A DNA stretch of 64,000 bases from the NCBI RefSeq assembly GCF_030408595.1, contig NZ_CP047080.1, positions 430,470-494,469 on the forward strand, in the 5' to 3' direction. Origin of the DNA: Corynebacterium canis (GTDB lineage: Bacteria > Actinomycetota > Actinomycetes > Mycobacteriales > Mycobacteriaceae). The notes beneath the pieces were generated by a model. The model saw only the letters and a list, made by a program, of their open reading frames with translations, was not told where the DNA came from and did no database searches. This document shows, one piece after another, positions 52,674-64,000 of this stretch. Each line of letters opens with the position of its first letter. Within the stretch, counting starts at the first letter, position 1. The translations under genes and the position numbers were made by a program.

Positions 52674-53125
52674 TGCATATTCGTCGCTTGACCGTGGAGG
52701 ATGCGCCCGCCTGCGCCGCTTGGGAGCGGATCCTTTTCCCCGGGGATGATCCGTGGCCTGCGGCGGCGTTTCGGGCGGAAATCCGCAGTCCGTTTAACTT
52801 TTATATCGGGTTATTTGATCCCGAACTGATTGGCTATGCGGGCCTGGCTATGTTGGGGCCTTCGAGCAGTCCGGAATTTGAGGTGCACACGATCGGGGTG
52901 GCCCCGGAGCGGCAGGGCGAGGGGTTGGGCAGGCAATTGATGGATCAGCTGATCGCCGCAGCGGATGAGTATGGCGGGCCGGTGTTTTTGGAGGTGCGTA
53001 CGGATAATCTTGCGGCCATTGGATTGTATGAATCGTACGGGTTTACCATCACCGGGACGCGGAAAAACTACTATCACCCCTCGGGTGCGGATGCATACAC
53101 GATGATGCGCGAAGGACGGAAATGA
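52673..53125 (+). CDS. rimI: Ribosomal protein S18 alanine N-acetyltransferase
   Basis: 150 residues, GNAT fold. [20 protein letters not shown] is the acetyl-CoA-binding motif A, and [19 protein letters not shown] is motif B. RimI acetylates the N-terminus of S18. It is translationally coupled to tsaB and to tsaD (ATGA). Confidence 0.93.
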   Translation: MHIRRLTVEDAPACAAWERILFPGDDPWPAAAFRAEIRSPFNFYIGLFDPELIGYAGLAMLGPSSSPEFEVHTIGVAPERQGEGLGRQLMDQLIAAADEYGGPVFLEVRTDNLAAIGLYESYGFTITGTRKNYYHPSGADAYTMMREGRK

Positions 53126-54162
53126 ATAGCACAATAGTTCTCGGTGTGGAATCTTCTTGCGATGAAACCGGGGTGGGCATTGTGCGCGTCACGTGGGGTG
53201 ACGGCGCGCCCCAATACGAGGTGCTTGCCGATGTCGTGGCTAGCTCCATGGAACAGCATGCGCGCTTCGGTGGCGTGGTTCCGGAGATCGCATCCCGGGC
53301 GCACCTAGAATCCATCGTGCCGGTGATGCGGGCCGCATTGGCCGAGGCGGGAATCGAACGTCCGGACGTGGTTGCCGCTACCATCGGCCCCGGTCTGGCA
53401 GGCGCGCTGCTGGTGGGTGCCAGCGCCGCCAAGGCTTATGCCGCCGCCTGGGGCGTGCCCTTCTACGGGGTGAATCACCTCGGCGGGCACGTGGCCGTCG
53501 CGGGTCTGGAGGGCGACGCCCTGGAGCACGCGGTGGCGCTATTGGTGTCCGGCGGGCACACCCAATTGCTGGAGGTGCGTGGTCCGGAGCTGCGGGAACT
53601 CGGCTCCACCCTGGACGATGCCGCGGGCGAAGCCTATGACAAGGTGGCCCGCTTGCTGCGGTTGGGGTACCCGGGCGGGCCGGTGGTGGATAAGTTGGCG
53701 CGGCGGGGCGCGGTGACCATCGACTTCCCGCGCGGGCTGATGAAAAAGTCCGATTCGCGCTATGACTTTTCCTTTTCCGGTTTAAAAACCGCCGTGGCGC
53801 GCTATGTGGAAGCGGCCGAACGCGCGGGCGAGGTGGTTTCGGTAGAGGACGTGTGCGCTTCCTTCCAGGAGGCGGTGTGCGACGTGCTTACCAAAAAGGC
53901 CATCTGGGCGTGCCAGGATGTGGGCGCCGAGGTGCTCTTGCTGGGCGGCGGGGTGGCCGCGAATTCCCGGTTGCGGGAGCTGGCCGCCGAACGCTGCCGC
54001 TCCGCGGGGGTGCGATTGCGTGTTCCATCCTTCAAACTCTGCACCGACAATGGGGTGATGATCGCCACCTACGCCGCCCAACGCGTCGCCGCCGGTGCCG
54101 CGCCCTCCTCCCTGGCGGTGGGTTGCGATCCCGCCTTGGAGGTGGAGGTCGGCCAGCTGTAG
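53122..54162 (+). CDS. tsaD: tRNA N6-adenosine threonylcarbamoyltransferase TsaD
   Basis: 346 residues. TsaD transfers the threonylcarbamoyl group to A37 of t[17 protein letters not shown] opens the ASKHA fold; the iron-binding HxxxH is in [24 protein letters not shown] and [14 protein letters not shown] are conserved. It completes the tsaE/B/D set, with no tsaC in the window. Confidence 0.97.
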   Translation: MNSTIVLGVESSCDETGVGIVRVTWGDGAPQYEVLADVVASSMEQHARFGGVVPEIASRAHLESIVPVMRAALAEAGIERPDVVAATIGPGLAGALLVGASAAKAYAAAWGVPFYGVNHLGGHVAVAGLEGDALEHAVALLVSGGHTQLLEVRGPELRELGSTLDDAAGEAYDKVARLLRLGYPGGPVVDKLARRGAVTIDFPRGLMKKSDSRYDFSFSGLKTAVARYVEAAERAGEVVSVEDVCASFQEAVCDVLTKKAIWACQDVGAEVLLLGGGVAANSRLRELAAERCRSAGVRLRVPSFKLCTDNGVMIATYAAQRVAAGAAPSSLAVGCDPALEVEVGQL

Positions 54163-54170
54163 CCCCGGAG

Positions 54171-55001
54171 TTAGCAGCAGTCCCAGGTATACAGCACGTT
54201 ATCGAAGTTCAGGGCGGCCAGATCGGAAGGCTTGATAAAGAAATTCGCTATTCCGGAATCGCCGAACATAATGGTCACTTGGGAATCCGCCGAATCCTCG
54301 GTATCCACCTGAAGCAGCAATTCGTACTTTTCTTCGCCCGCCGCGGCGGCCTCTTCGCTGAGGTCGGTGCGCGGATCCCCTTGGGTGAAATAAGCCCAGC
54401 CGCCGCCGAAAATGGTATTGGTCGGGTTGAGGCCGAGCACGTCATACAGCGCGTCTTCGGTTTCTTCCGTGGCGAGCTCGGCGGGCAGCGTAAGATCCTC
54501 CACCTCGTAATCCTCCGAGGTGGGGAATTGGTCGAACAATTGCCCGTGCACCTCGAAGTAGCCGCCCCACAGCGCATCGGTCTGGTTCTTGAGCGTGCCT
54601 TCGAGGTGCCCGGCCGCCAATTCCGCCGCCGGGATATAGCGGACATGGTGCCCGGATTCGAAGCCATAGCAATCATCATCGCCGTGGAAGAATTGCAGCA
54701 TGCCATCCGTAGGGTACCCGGGGCGCGCGGGGAGTTCCGCCAGGTTGAGCTGGGCAAGCAGCATCATCTTCTTGCCCTGCTTATCGGTTGGCCAGGGATG
54801 GTTCTTCGTAATCAGCGCGGGGCCGCCGATACGGGACCCGGTCAGGCTCGCGGTTGCGGTGAGCGTATCCACGCTCGTATCCTCCACGGCCACTCCCGTC
54901 AGGCGCAGCATGGTGGTGCGCCGACAATTGGACGTTAAGAAATCGCGGTAGCGCTCGAACTCTGCGGGGATTTCAGGGCGAAAAACTTCAGCGGATGTCA
55001 T
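54171..55001 (-). CDS. DUF1963 (YwqG-like) protein A
   Basis: 276 residues. SRIGGPALITKNHPWPTDKQGKKMMLLAQLNLAELPARPGYPTDGMLQFF is typical of DUF1963, a family of unknown function often found near contact-dependent or SMI1/KNR4-type immunity genes. I start at the ATG at 55001. It is paralogous to the next gene; both end in Tyr/Asp/Cys residues (LYTWDCC, AYYWDCY). Confidence 0.85.
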   Translation of the reverse strand: MTSAEVFRPEIPAEFERYRDFLTSNCRRTTMLRLTGVAVEDTSVDTLTATASLTGSRIGGPALITKNHPWPTDKQGKKMMLLAQLNLAELPARPGYPTDGMLQFFHGDDDCYGFESGHHVRYIPAAELAAGHLEGTLKNQTDALWGGYFEVHGQLFDQFPTSEDYEVEDLTLPAELATEETEDALYDVLGLNPTNTIFGGGWAYFTQGDPRTDLSEEAAAAGEEKYELLLQVDTEDSADSQVTIMFGDSGIANFFIKPSDLAALNFDNVLYTWDCC

Positions 55002-55049
55002 GGTTGAAAACCTTACATAACGCCCATGACACCCCGCGCTCATGTTCGA

Positions 55050-55886
55050 TCAGTAGCAGTCCCAGTAATAGGCCACCTCGCTGAAGTCCCACCGCTCAAG
55101 GTCTTCGGGGCGGATAAAAAAGGTGGCAAACCCGCAATCGCCCCATTGGATGCGGGGCTTATTGCGCGGCCCGTGATTCGAACGGATCTGCAGCAGGGGC
55201 CGGTGGCTATGGCAGAAGCCTACGGGATCTCGCTGCGCAAACGCGGCCCAACCGCCACCAAAAACGGCGGGTGGGCCGATGTGGGGCAGTTCAGACGTGG
55301 CGTCGATAAGCCCGTTGCTGACGCTGGGGTCGGACCACACCATGTTTACAAAGGTGCTGTCGTGCCGGCTGGGGTATTGGTCGAAAGGCTTGGCGGACAG
55401 CTCGAAAAAGCCGTTTTCAATCGTGTTGGTTTGGGTTTTAATCCCGCCCAGCAGCTGGCCGTTTAAGTATTCCTTGACGGGGATATAACGGACGCAGGAG
55501 TTGTGCGGGTTCGCGTAATTGTGCGTATCAAAGTCTGCGTTGTCGATGCCGAAGTAGCCGTGATCGCCGATAAAAAACTGCAGCAGGCCCTCGGAGCGGA
55601 AACCCTCCAGCGGCGGCATATCCGCCAAATTTATCTGGGCCACAAAGAGCATGCGCCGCCCGAGCCGGTCGCGCGGCCAGGGGTGTTCCTTGGTAATAAA
55701 GGCGGCGCCGCCGAGGCGGGACCCCGTCGGGTTGGCCACGATTCGCTTGGGTATGTGGTTTTCATTTTGCACGGTCATGCCGTGGGGAAATAGCGCCGCC
55801 ACGCGCCGCGCGTGGGATTGCAGGTAGGGCCGGTAGGGCTCGAGGTTTGCCGGTAGTTTCACCTGGAATGCTTCATCAGTGCTCAT
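55050..55886 (-). CDS. DUF1963 (YwqG-like) protein B
   Basis: 278 residues. [41 protein letters not shown] matches DUF1963 and aligns along its length with protein A, so the pair comes from tandem duplication. The start ATG is at 55886. A GGCGTCGATAAGC copy lies within it (55299-55311) on the non-coding strand. Confidence 0.85.
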   Translation of the reverse strand: MSTDEAFQVKLPANLEPYRPYLQSHARRVAALFPHGMTVQNENHIPKRIVANPTGSRLGGAAFITKEHPWPRDRLGRRMLFVAQINLADMPPLEGFRSEGLLQFFIGDHGYFGIDNADFDTHNYANPHNSCVRYIPVKEYLNGQLLGGIKTQTNTIENGFFELSAKPFDQYPSRHDSTFVNMVWSDPSVSNGLIDATSELPHIGPPAVFGGGWAAFAQRDPVGFCHSHRPLLQIRSNHGPRNKPRIQWGDCGFATFFIRPEDLERWDFSEVAYYWDCY

Positions 55887-55974
55887 GGTGCCCACGGTAC
55901 TGCGATTGCGCGGTGGGCATGCCGGGATTCACCCCCGCTACCGTCCGCACCCTGCGAGGATCCTTAAGCGCGCC

Positions 55975-56003
55975 TTGAAGGCTGGCACTCGCAAGGGTAG
56001 AGT
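55975..56003 (+). promoter_or_regulatory. groES-groEL promoter
   Basis: -35 TTGAAG (55975-55980), 17-bp spacer, -10 TAGAGT (55998-56003). The CIRCE operator covers spacer and -10. Confidence 0.7.
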
Positions 56004-56007
56004 GCCA
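55983..56007 (+). promoter_or_regulatory. CIRCE operator (HrcA-binding)
   Basis: TGGCACTC-N9-GAGTGCCA, matching the CIRCE core GCACTC-N9-GAGTGC, lies about 100 nt before groES. It overlaps the promoter, so HrcA should block RNA polymerase directly. Confidence 0.9.
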
Positions 56008-56109
56008 ATAGGTTGTTTGACACACACAGTTGTTCACCCGCGACGACGGCTGTGCTGGGAAGTTGCAACCGGCACGTATTCAACTGCTTTCACAATGGAG
56101 GAATTCATC

Positions 56110-58028
<1,919 letters not shown>

Positions 58029-58045
58029 CTAATATTTCACACCCG

Positions 58046-58116
58046 AAACCCGTCACTTTTGCATACCTCACTAAACTTAGGGTACGCAAAGGTCGGCGGG
58101 TTTGCGCGTTTTTTGG
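58046..58116 (+). terminator. Terminator after groEL1
   Basis: AAACCCG / CGGGTTT form the outer arms, and CTTTTGC-TACC / GGTA-CGCAAAG the inner arms, followed by GCGCGTTTTTTGG. Confidence 0.75.
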
Positions 58117-58281
58117 ATTAGTGTCGCGCCATGAAAATTGCGATTGTGCACTACTTATACTGTTGACGCTGGGGCTTTACACTTATAGGGAAGCTGAGAC
58201 ACAGTCGTTAGGTTTTCGCGGTACGATTGGACCTTGTCATATGCCAGTGGGCATCGCATGAACAAAGGAAGGGGTTCGCCG
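58117..58281 (+). promoter_or_regulatory. sigD upstream region
   Basis: TTGACG at 58162-58167 is a good -35; 17 bp later the -10 position reads TAGGGA. I find no clear copy of the SigD-type -35 needed to claim autoregulation. The sigD ribosome site aaggaagg is at 58264-58271. Confidence 0.4.
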
Positions 58282-58851
58282 GTGAGTGAGTCTGAGGCTG
58301 AGCTTGCTGAGCTTGTGCCACTTGCTGCTGATGGTGACCGGAGGGCCCTGCAAAGAATCATGCAGATCATCCACCCTCAAGTGCTGCGATACTGTCGTGC
58401 GCGATTGGGTGGTGGGCGCCATCCCACTCCGGAGGATGTGGCGCAGGAGATCTGCCTAGCCGTTTCCACATCGGTCGGCTCCTATGTGGATCGTGGACGG
58501 CCATTTATGGCCTTTGTGTACGGGATCGCCTCCAACAAGGTCGCTGACGCTCACCGAAGCTTCCATAGGGATTTATCTAACCCAACTGAAGAGCTCCCTG
58601 AGCAATCAATTGAGCACGATACACCTGAGGAATATGCGCTGGTCAGCGATGGAAGTAACAGAGTACGCCATCTTCTCGATGGTTTAAGTGATAAGGCTCG
58701 CGACATTATTATTTTGCGAGTTTTTGTCGGACTATCTGCGGAAGAAACTGCGGATATTGTTGGAAGTACCCCTGGTGCTGTCCGGGTTGCGCAACACCGC
58801 GCACTCACGGCGCTCAGGAAGCAATTGGAAAACGTGGGAGAGCGTAGATGA
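58282..58851 (+). CDS. sigD: RNA polymerase sigma factor SigD (ECF type)
   Basis: 189 residues. Region 2 is seen in HPQVLRYCRARLGGG ... EDVAQEICLAV and FMAFVYGIASNKVADAHR; region 4 in LDGLSDKARDIIILRVFVGLSAEETADIVGSTPGAVRVAQHRAL. Position between groEL1 and guaB2, with an rsdA-like gene after it, supports SigD, which in corynebacteria controls mycomembrane and cell-envelope genes. I prefer the GTG at 58282; an ATG at 58258 is possible. It overlaps the next gene by 4 nt. Confidence 0.93.
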   Translation: MSESEAELAELVPLAADGDRRALQRIMQIIHPQVLRYCRARLGGGRHPTPEDVAQEICLAVSTSVGSYVDRGRPFMAFVYGIASNKVADAHRSFHRDLSNPTEELPEQSIEHDTPEEYALVSDGSNRVRHLLDGLSDKARDIIILRVFVGLSAEETADIVGSTPGAVRVAQHRALTALRKQLENVGERR

Positions 58852-59726
58852 ACCATCTTCGCGGAGTCGAAGGCTCAGGCGCGAACGGGCACGAGAAAGA
58901 CCTCGTGCTCGCTGATGACGCGTTCTTGGATGAGCTGGCTCGTGGTGTGGATCCGTCGGACGGCGCGGACGAATTGGCAGGGCTGCTGCTGGGCCTCAAG
59001 GCTGAGGTTGAAGCGCCGATGCCGCCTGCCCCGTTGGTCACTGACGCACCTACCACCGCCATGCCGCCGCTGCGTAACGTCGTCCCCGCTTCTGAACAGG
59101 AGTTCGAAGAAGAGGAGTACGAGGACGCGGAGGTCATTGACCTATCCGCCCACCGCCCCAAACGTAGCTTCCGCCAGGCGTTGATGCACGGCATTATCGG
59201 TGCGGCGGCCGCCACGCTGGCCATCGCGGGATCCGGCATTGCCATTTATAATGCTGGCCCCGGCTCCCCCTTATGGGGCGCTCATGTCGCATTGTTTAGT
59301 GATCATGCAGCTGTGGTCGAGCTTGCCTCCACGCTGGAGCAGGCTGATGATTCCCGGAGTCGCGGCGATGTCGAAGGCGCGCTGGAATTGCTGGACCAGG
59401 CTAGGAGTATGGCGGCCGATATCCAGTCCAAGCGGGGCAGTGATTCCGGCCCGGTGACCACCGTGACGGTGACCCAAGGCCCGGTTGCCACCTCCACCTC
59501 GGAGAAGCCGAAGACGGAGGAACCTGAGGAACCGTCCTCACCGGCGGCACCCCCGCCGCCCGTGACCGTGACCGCAACGGTGACGGTTGTGCAGCAACCC
59601 GCTCCGGCCCAACAGCCGACCAGCCAGGCCCCCACGCCGGGCGGCCCGGATAATCCGAACCCGCAGGATCCGGTTCAGCCCACGGCTGAGCCGAGCCCCC
59701 CGGGAGACAATAACGGCGGGAACTAG
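58848..59726 (+). CDS. rsdA: Anti-sigma-D factor RsdA
   Basis: 292 residues. The N-terminal LADDAFLDELARGVDPSDGADELAGLLLGLKAEVEAP is the sigma-D-binding region. A membrane helix (ALMHGIIGAAAATLAIAGSGIAIY, near residues 110-133) leads to an extracytoplasmic coil and a Pro/Thr/Val-rich tail. It should hold SigD at the membrane until released, in mycobacteria by proteolysis. Coupled to sigD (ATGA). Its stop overlaps the convergent DUF5319 gene by 4 nt. Confidence 0.92.
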   Translation: MNHLRGVEGSGANGHEKDLVLADDAFLDELARGVDPSDGADELAGLLLGLKAEVEAPMPPAPLVTDAPTTAMPPLRNVVPASEQEFEEEEYEDAEVIDLSAHRPKRSFRQALMHGIIGAAAATLAIAGSGIAIYNAGPGSPLWGAHVALFSDHAAVVELASTLEQADDSRSRGDVEGALELLDQARSMAADIQSKRGSDSGPVTTVTVTQGPVATSTSEKPKTEEPEEPSSPAAPPPPVTVTATVTVVQQPAPAQQPTSQAPTPGGPDNPNPQDPVQPTAEPSPPGDNNGGN

Positions 59727-60079
59727 CGGTTCGCTTCCATCCCGTCGAGATAGCCTAAGCAGTAGTCCCACGGTACATATGCCATGACCGTGGGCTCCGC
59801 GCTGGGTTCATGCACGGGTGCGAGTTCTCCCCGTAAGGTGGCGCGCATGTTTGCGTCAATAATGTCCCAGTCGTAGTAATGGTTTTCTTCACAATCCTCG
59901 CAGAGGAAAAAGATGCCCTTGATGCCGCGGGGCTCAAGCACTTTCCGGAATTCGTGCAGCAGTTCGAGGTTTCGAATCACCTCGAGCCGTTCTTCTGGGC
60001 TTAATGGGGGCAGAGTTTCGCCATCGTCGAAAAACGATGCCGGATCGTTGGGGTCGTTGGCAAACGGATCGGGAGGCAT
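59723..60079 (-). CDS. DUF5319 protein
   Basis: 118 residues, MPPDPFANDPNDPASFFDD at the start, the CEDCEENHYYDWDII segment with a CxxC pair, and the C-terminal VPWDYCLGYLDGMEANR. This family of unknown function is conserved beside guaB in actinobacteria. I start at the ATG at 60079. It is divergent from guaB2 and may share its control region. Confidence 0.85.
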   Translation of the reverse strand: MPPDPFANDPNDPASFFDDGETLPPLSPEERLEVIRNLELLHEFRKVLEPRGIKGIFFLCEDCEENHYYDWDIIDANMRATLRGELAPVHEPSAEPTVMAYVPWDYCLGYLDGMEANR

Positions 60080-61763
<1,684 letters not shown>

Positions 61764-61777
61764 CTCAAAGGACCGCA

Positions 61778-62935
61778 ATGCGTAACTATGTGGAAATCGG
61801 CAAAGGCCGGGAAGCCCGAGTAGGGTATCGTCTCTCCGATGTGTCGATCGTTCCGAATCGCCGTACTCGCTCCTCTAAGGACGTGGACACCTCCTGGCAT
61901 ATCGACGCATACTCGTTCGATATCCCGGTAATGTCGCACCCCACCGACGCCCTGGCTTCCCCCGAATTTGTGATCGAAATGGGCCGCCTCGGCGGGCTGG
62001 GCGTGATCAATGCGGAGGGGCTGTGGGGCCGCCACGCGGACTTAGACGCGGCGATCCAGCGAGTGCGGGAGGCAACGATGGGCGGTGACGGCGATTTCGA
62101 TTTCGAATCCACCCGCCCCATCGCCGTATTGCAGGAGCTCCACGCCGCGCCGATCGATGAAACGTTGCTCACCGAACGCATCGCTCAGGTGCGCGAATCC
62201 GGTACGACGTTGGCGGTGCGTGTGTCCCCGCAGCGGGCCCGCGAACTGGCGCCGTTGGTGATCCAGGCGGGCGCGGAATTGCTGATCATTCAGGGCACCC
62301 TGATTTCCGCCGAGCACGTGGCCGAGGGCGGCGAGCCCCTGAACCTGAAGGAGTTTATCGGGGCGCTGGACGTGCCGGTGATTGTCGGCGGCGTGGTCGA
62401 TTATTCCACCGCGCTGCATCTAATGCGCACGGGCGCAGTGGGCGTGATCGTCGGTGGCGGCACGAACACCAACGAGCCGACGCTTGGCATGGATGTTCCA
62501 ATGGCCACCGCGATTGCCGACGCCGCCGCCGCCCGCCGCGATTACCTCGACGAAACCGAGGGGCGCTACGTGCACATCATCGCCGACGGGGACATTTTCA
62601 CCTCCGGAGATGCGGCGAAAGCGATTGCCTGTGGCGCCGACGCCGTGATGCTCGGCCTTCCGCTTGCCGACGCCGCGGAATCAGCCGCCCACGGATTGTT
62701 CTGGCCGTCCACCGCCGGGCATCCTCGATTCCCCCGAGGTGCGGTGTATTCCAGCGCGGTCTTTGCGGCGGAGGATAACGATACCAGCCCCTCGTTGGAG
62801 ACTATCCTGCTCGGCCCGACCTCAAGTGCCTTTGGCGACCGAAACTTCGTTGGTGGGCTGCGGCGCGCCATGGCCAAGGGCGGCTACACGGATCTGAAGA
62901 GTTTCCAAAAGGTGGATTTGACGGTGTGCCGCTAG
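61778..62935 (+). CDS. guaB3: GuaB3-family IMP dehydrogenase-related protein
   Basis: 385 residues, an IMPDH/GMPR-fold TIM barrel without CBS domains. DVSIVPNRRTRSSKDVDTSW, GGGTNTNEPTLGMDVP and IIADGDIFTSGDAAKAIACGADAVMLG are typical. Its biochemical role is not settled in this family. In corynebacteria guaA usually follows; here repeats and an IS follow instead within the window. Confidence 0.92.
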   Translation: MRNYVEIGKGREARVGYRLSDVSIVPNRRTRSSKDVDTSWHIDAYSFDIPVMSHPTDALASPEFVIEMGRLGGLGVINAEGLWGRHADLDAAIQRVREATMGGDGDFDFESTRPIAVLQELHAAPIDETLLTERIAQVRESGTTLAVRVSPQRARELAPLVIQAGAELLIIQGTLISAEHVAEGGEPLNLKEFIGALDVPVIVGGVVDYSTALHLMRTGAVGVIVGGGTNTNEPTLGMDVPMATAIADAAAARRDYLDETEGRYVHIIADGDIFTSGDAAKAIACGADAVMLGLPLADAAESAAHGLFWPSTAGHPRFPRGAVYSSAVFAAEDNDTSPSLETILLGPTSSAFGDRNFVGGLRRAMAKGGYTDLKSFQKVDLTVCR

Positions 62936-63064
62936 CTGCTAGTGCCGTGTTCTGGGTTGCGGCCTGACCGGCCCAGACGCGCAGCGCCAGCGAAACCTTG
63001 GACTTCCGCACCTCGAACCGCCCCCGCACAGTTCGAGATTCTTCGAACCATCTGGCCCCCGCCG
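62936..63064. other. Spacer between guaB3 and repeat unit 4
   Basis: No gene, and no clear terminator, seen. Confidence 0.35.
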
Positions 63065-63326
63065 TAGCTGCCCCGCTAAGCGCTTGAAACTCGTTACCCT
63101 TGTTGGGATATTGGCGAGTGGCGTAAAAGGCGTCATTTCAACCCATAACGTTGCCCGCAACGAATCCCTAAACGTCGAGTTGAACGGTGTCTACCGATAT
63201 TTTTTACACAAATAACGGCGATTCTGTGTAAAAAGTATCGCGCTGGCGGCCCTGGGCGGCCCTGGATGATGAAAATTACACGGGATCGGCGATTCTGGTG
63301 TAAAAAACTTCATGCGAAGTGCACGA
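63065..63326 (+). repeat. ~250-bp hairpin repeat, unit 4
   Basis: The left box TAGCTGCCCCGCTAAGCG is at 63065, GAGTTGAACGGTGTCTACC at 63177, and the two hairpin parts at about 63196-63241 and 63268-63314. The two loops of this unit share CGGCGATTCT, suggesting that the hairpins arose by duplication. Confidence 0.75.
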
Positions 63327-63460
63327 CCTTTCCGTCTGGGCTCGTTGGCGGGCTTCTGTTGCGCGGTGGGTGCCTCGATGTAGATGTATGCCACGCGGGT
63401 GGGTGTGGCTATAGAGCTTTTAGAAATGTCGTTTATAACTATTTTGTGCTCAACAATAAC
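63327..63460. other. Spacer between repeat units 4 and 5
   Basis: Non-coding. ATAACTATTTTGTGC (63435-63449) corresponds to ATCACTATTTAGTGC between units 1 and 2 (about 16539-16553), so homology extends into the spacer. Confidence 0.5.
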
Positions 63461-63607
63461 TAGGCCACTGGAGGCATCAGTTCGCCCGCGCGATATACGG
63501 TATGGGCGAATTACGTCACAGTGACGAAAACCTTGAGCTATTCGTTGTGGACAACCTATTCGCCGGGCTCGAGTTGAACGGTGTCTACCGATATTTTTTA
63601 CACAAAT
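63461..63607 (+). repeat. ~250-bp hairpin repeat, unit 5, interrupted by IS copy 3
   Basis: Diverged left box, then TATGGGC, the palindrome CGTCACAGTGACG (63514-63526) and GAGTTGAACGGTGTCTACC at 63571, ending at TTTTTTACACAAAT where the IS begins. The rest should lie past the right edge of the element, outside the window. Confidence 0.7.
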
Positions 63608-64000
63608 CGCCGCGTGCCATTGAGTTGTGAACTTCTTTGATTGTTCTTGGTTTTATTGTACTTGGTTTTGTGGGGTTGGTGGTGGTGTTCCGATTTTGAT
63701 GCCGACGGTGGCTGGTGGTGGTTGGAACATGGATCGTGGTGGGCGTCGTTGGGGGTAGGTGTTGTAGTAGATTTCTTCCTTTGCTTTGCGGTGTTTGAGT
63801 AGTGGTTTCCATTCGCCGGTGTAGACCTGTTGTGGGGTGAATCCGGCGAGGCCGCTGTGTGGGTCGTGGTTGTTGTAGGCGTCGATGATGGAGGCCATGG
63901 TGTTGGCGGCGGCCTTGATATTGGGGTAGCTGGTTAAGGCGTAGCGGTGGTGTTTGAGTGTGCGGTGGGAGGATTCTTCGAAAGGGTTGTCGTTGGATAC
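63608..64000 (-). mobile_element. IS3-family-like insertion sequence, copy 3 (partial, runs off window)
   Basis: The first 393 bp match the orfB-proximal end of copies 1 and 2 (CGCCGCGTGCCATTGAG...), same orientation as copy 1. It starts inside the first hairpin of repeat unit 5. Confidence 0.93.
63653..64000 (-). CDS. IS transposase OrfB, C-terminal part (copy 3, truncated by window edge)
   Basis: The C-terminal ~115 codons of the DDE transposase, including the catalytic Glu region near the window edge and the ending PPTPQNQVQ. The frame is open to position 64000. No disabling change is visible in the part present. Confidence 0.9.
   Translation of the reverse strand, partial: VSNDNPFEESSHRTLKHHRYALTSYPNIKAAANTMASIIDAYNNHDPHSGLAGFTPQQVYTGEWKPLLKHRKAKEEIYYNTYPQRRPPRSMFQPPPATVGIKIGTPPPTPQNQVQ

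Noticed and set aside
58117..58281. SigD-dependent autoregulatory promoter before sigD
   Set aside because: I could not find a convincing SigD-type -35/-10 pair with proper spacing; only a TTGACG-like -35 is visible.

Overview
The window is a chromosomal segment of a high-GC Gram-positive actinobacterium, almost certainly a Corynebacterium. It carries rpoA-rplQ-truA, an ESX-4-type secretion locus, rplM-rpsI, glmM, glmS, nnr-alr-tsaE-tsaB-rimI-tsaD, groES-groEL1, sigD-rsdA and DUF5319-guaB2-guaB3, in an order typical of mycolic-acid bacteria. Many starts are GTG or TTG, and several genes look leaderless (a TANNNT -10 about 6-7 nt before the start codon). I cannot name the species.

Layout. 1-4.7 kb: the end of the ribosomal protein/RNA polymerase operon, truA and a large DUF6541 membrane protein. 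5.1-14.5 kb: a compact ESX-4-like type VII secretion locus (eccB, mycP, eccD, eccC, an Rv3446c-type accessory protein and two WXG100 substrates). 14.9-15.9 kb: rplM-rpsI. 16-31 kb: an accessory block wedged between rpsI and glmM, which are adjacent in M. tuberculosis. It holds a Pel-like exopolysaccharide module (PelG-type exporter broken by an IS, PelF-type glycosyltransferase, GHL15-like hydrolase), an OafA/OatA-type acyltransferase, a sortase-anchored surface protein, two full copies of a 1,711-bp IS3-family element and three copies of an unusual ~250-bp non-coding repeat. 31-37 kb: glmM, a three-gene operon of unknown function, an alpha/beta-hydrolase-like protein and glmS. 37-42.5 kb: a DUF4261 protein, an NrtR-type regulator, a DUF4274 protein, a degenerate Nnr paralogue, a MerR regulator and a small membrane protein. 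42.5-47.4 kb: an ABC-2 exporter module with two permeases, one ATPase and a second MerR regulator. 47.5-54.2 kb: nnr, alr and the t6A genes with rimI, interrupted by a secreted cutinase-like esterase. 54.2-62.9 kb: tandem DUF1963 genes, CIRCE-controlled groES-groEL1, sigD-rsdA, DUF5319, guaB2 and guaB3. 62.9-64 kb: two more ~250-bp repeats, the second cut by a third IS copy that runs off the window.

The most notable non-gene signals are: (1) a 13-bp word GGCGTCGANAAGC present 14 times on both strands, in several reading frames and in intergenic DNA; (2) a family of ~250-bp elements ending in two related hairpins built on TTTTACAC/GTGTAAAA; (3) three minus-strand promoters with identical architecture (-35, 19-bp spacer carrying a GTCAC dyad, -10, 6 nt, ATG) serving a MerR gene and two ABC exporter genes, which defines a likely MerR regulon; (4) a nested inverted repeat downstream of tsaE; and (5) repeated GGAAAA half-sites before the surface-protein gene. 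All functional statements are inferred from sequence alone; no database search was possible.
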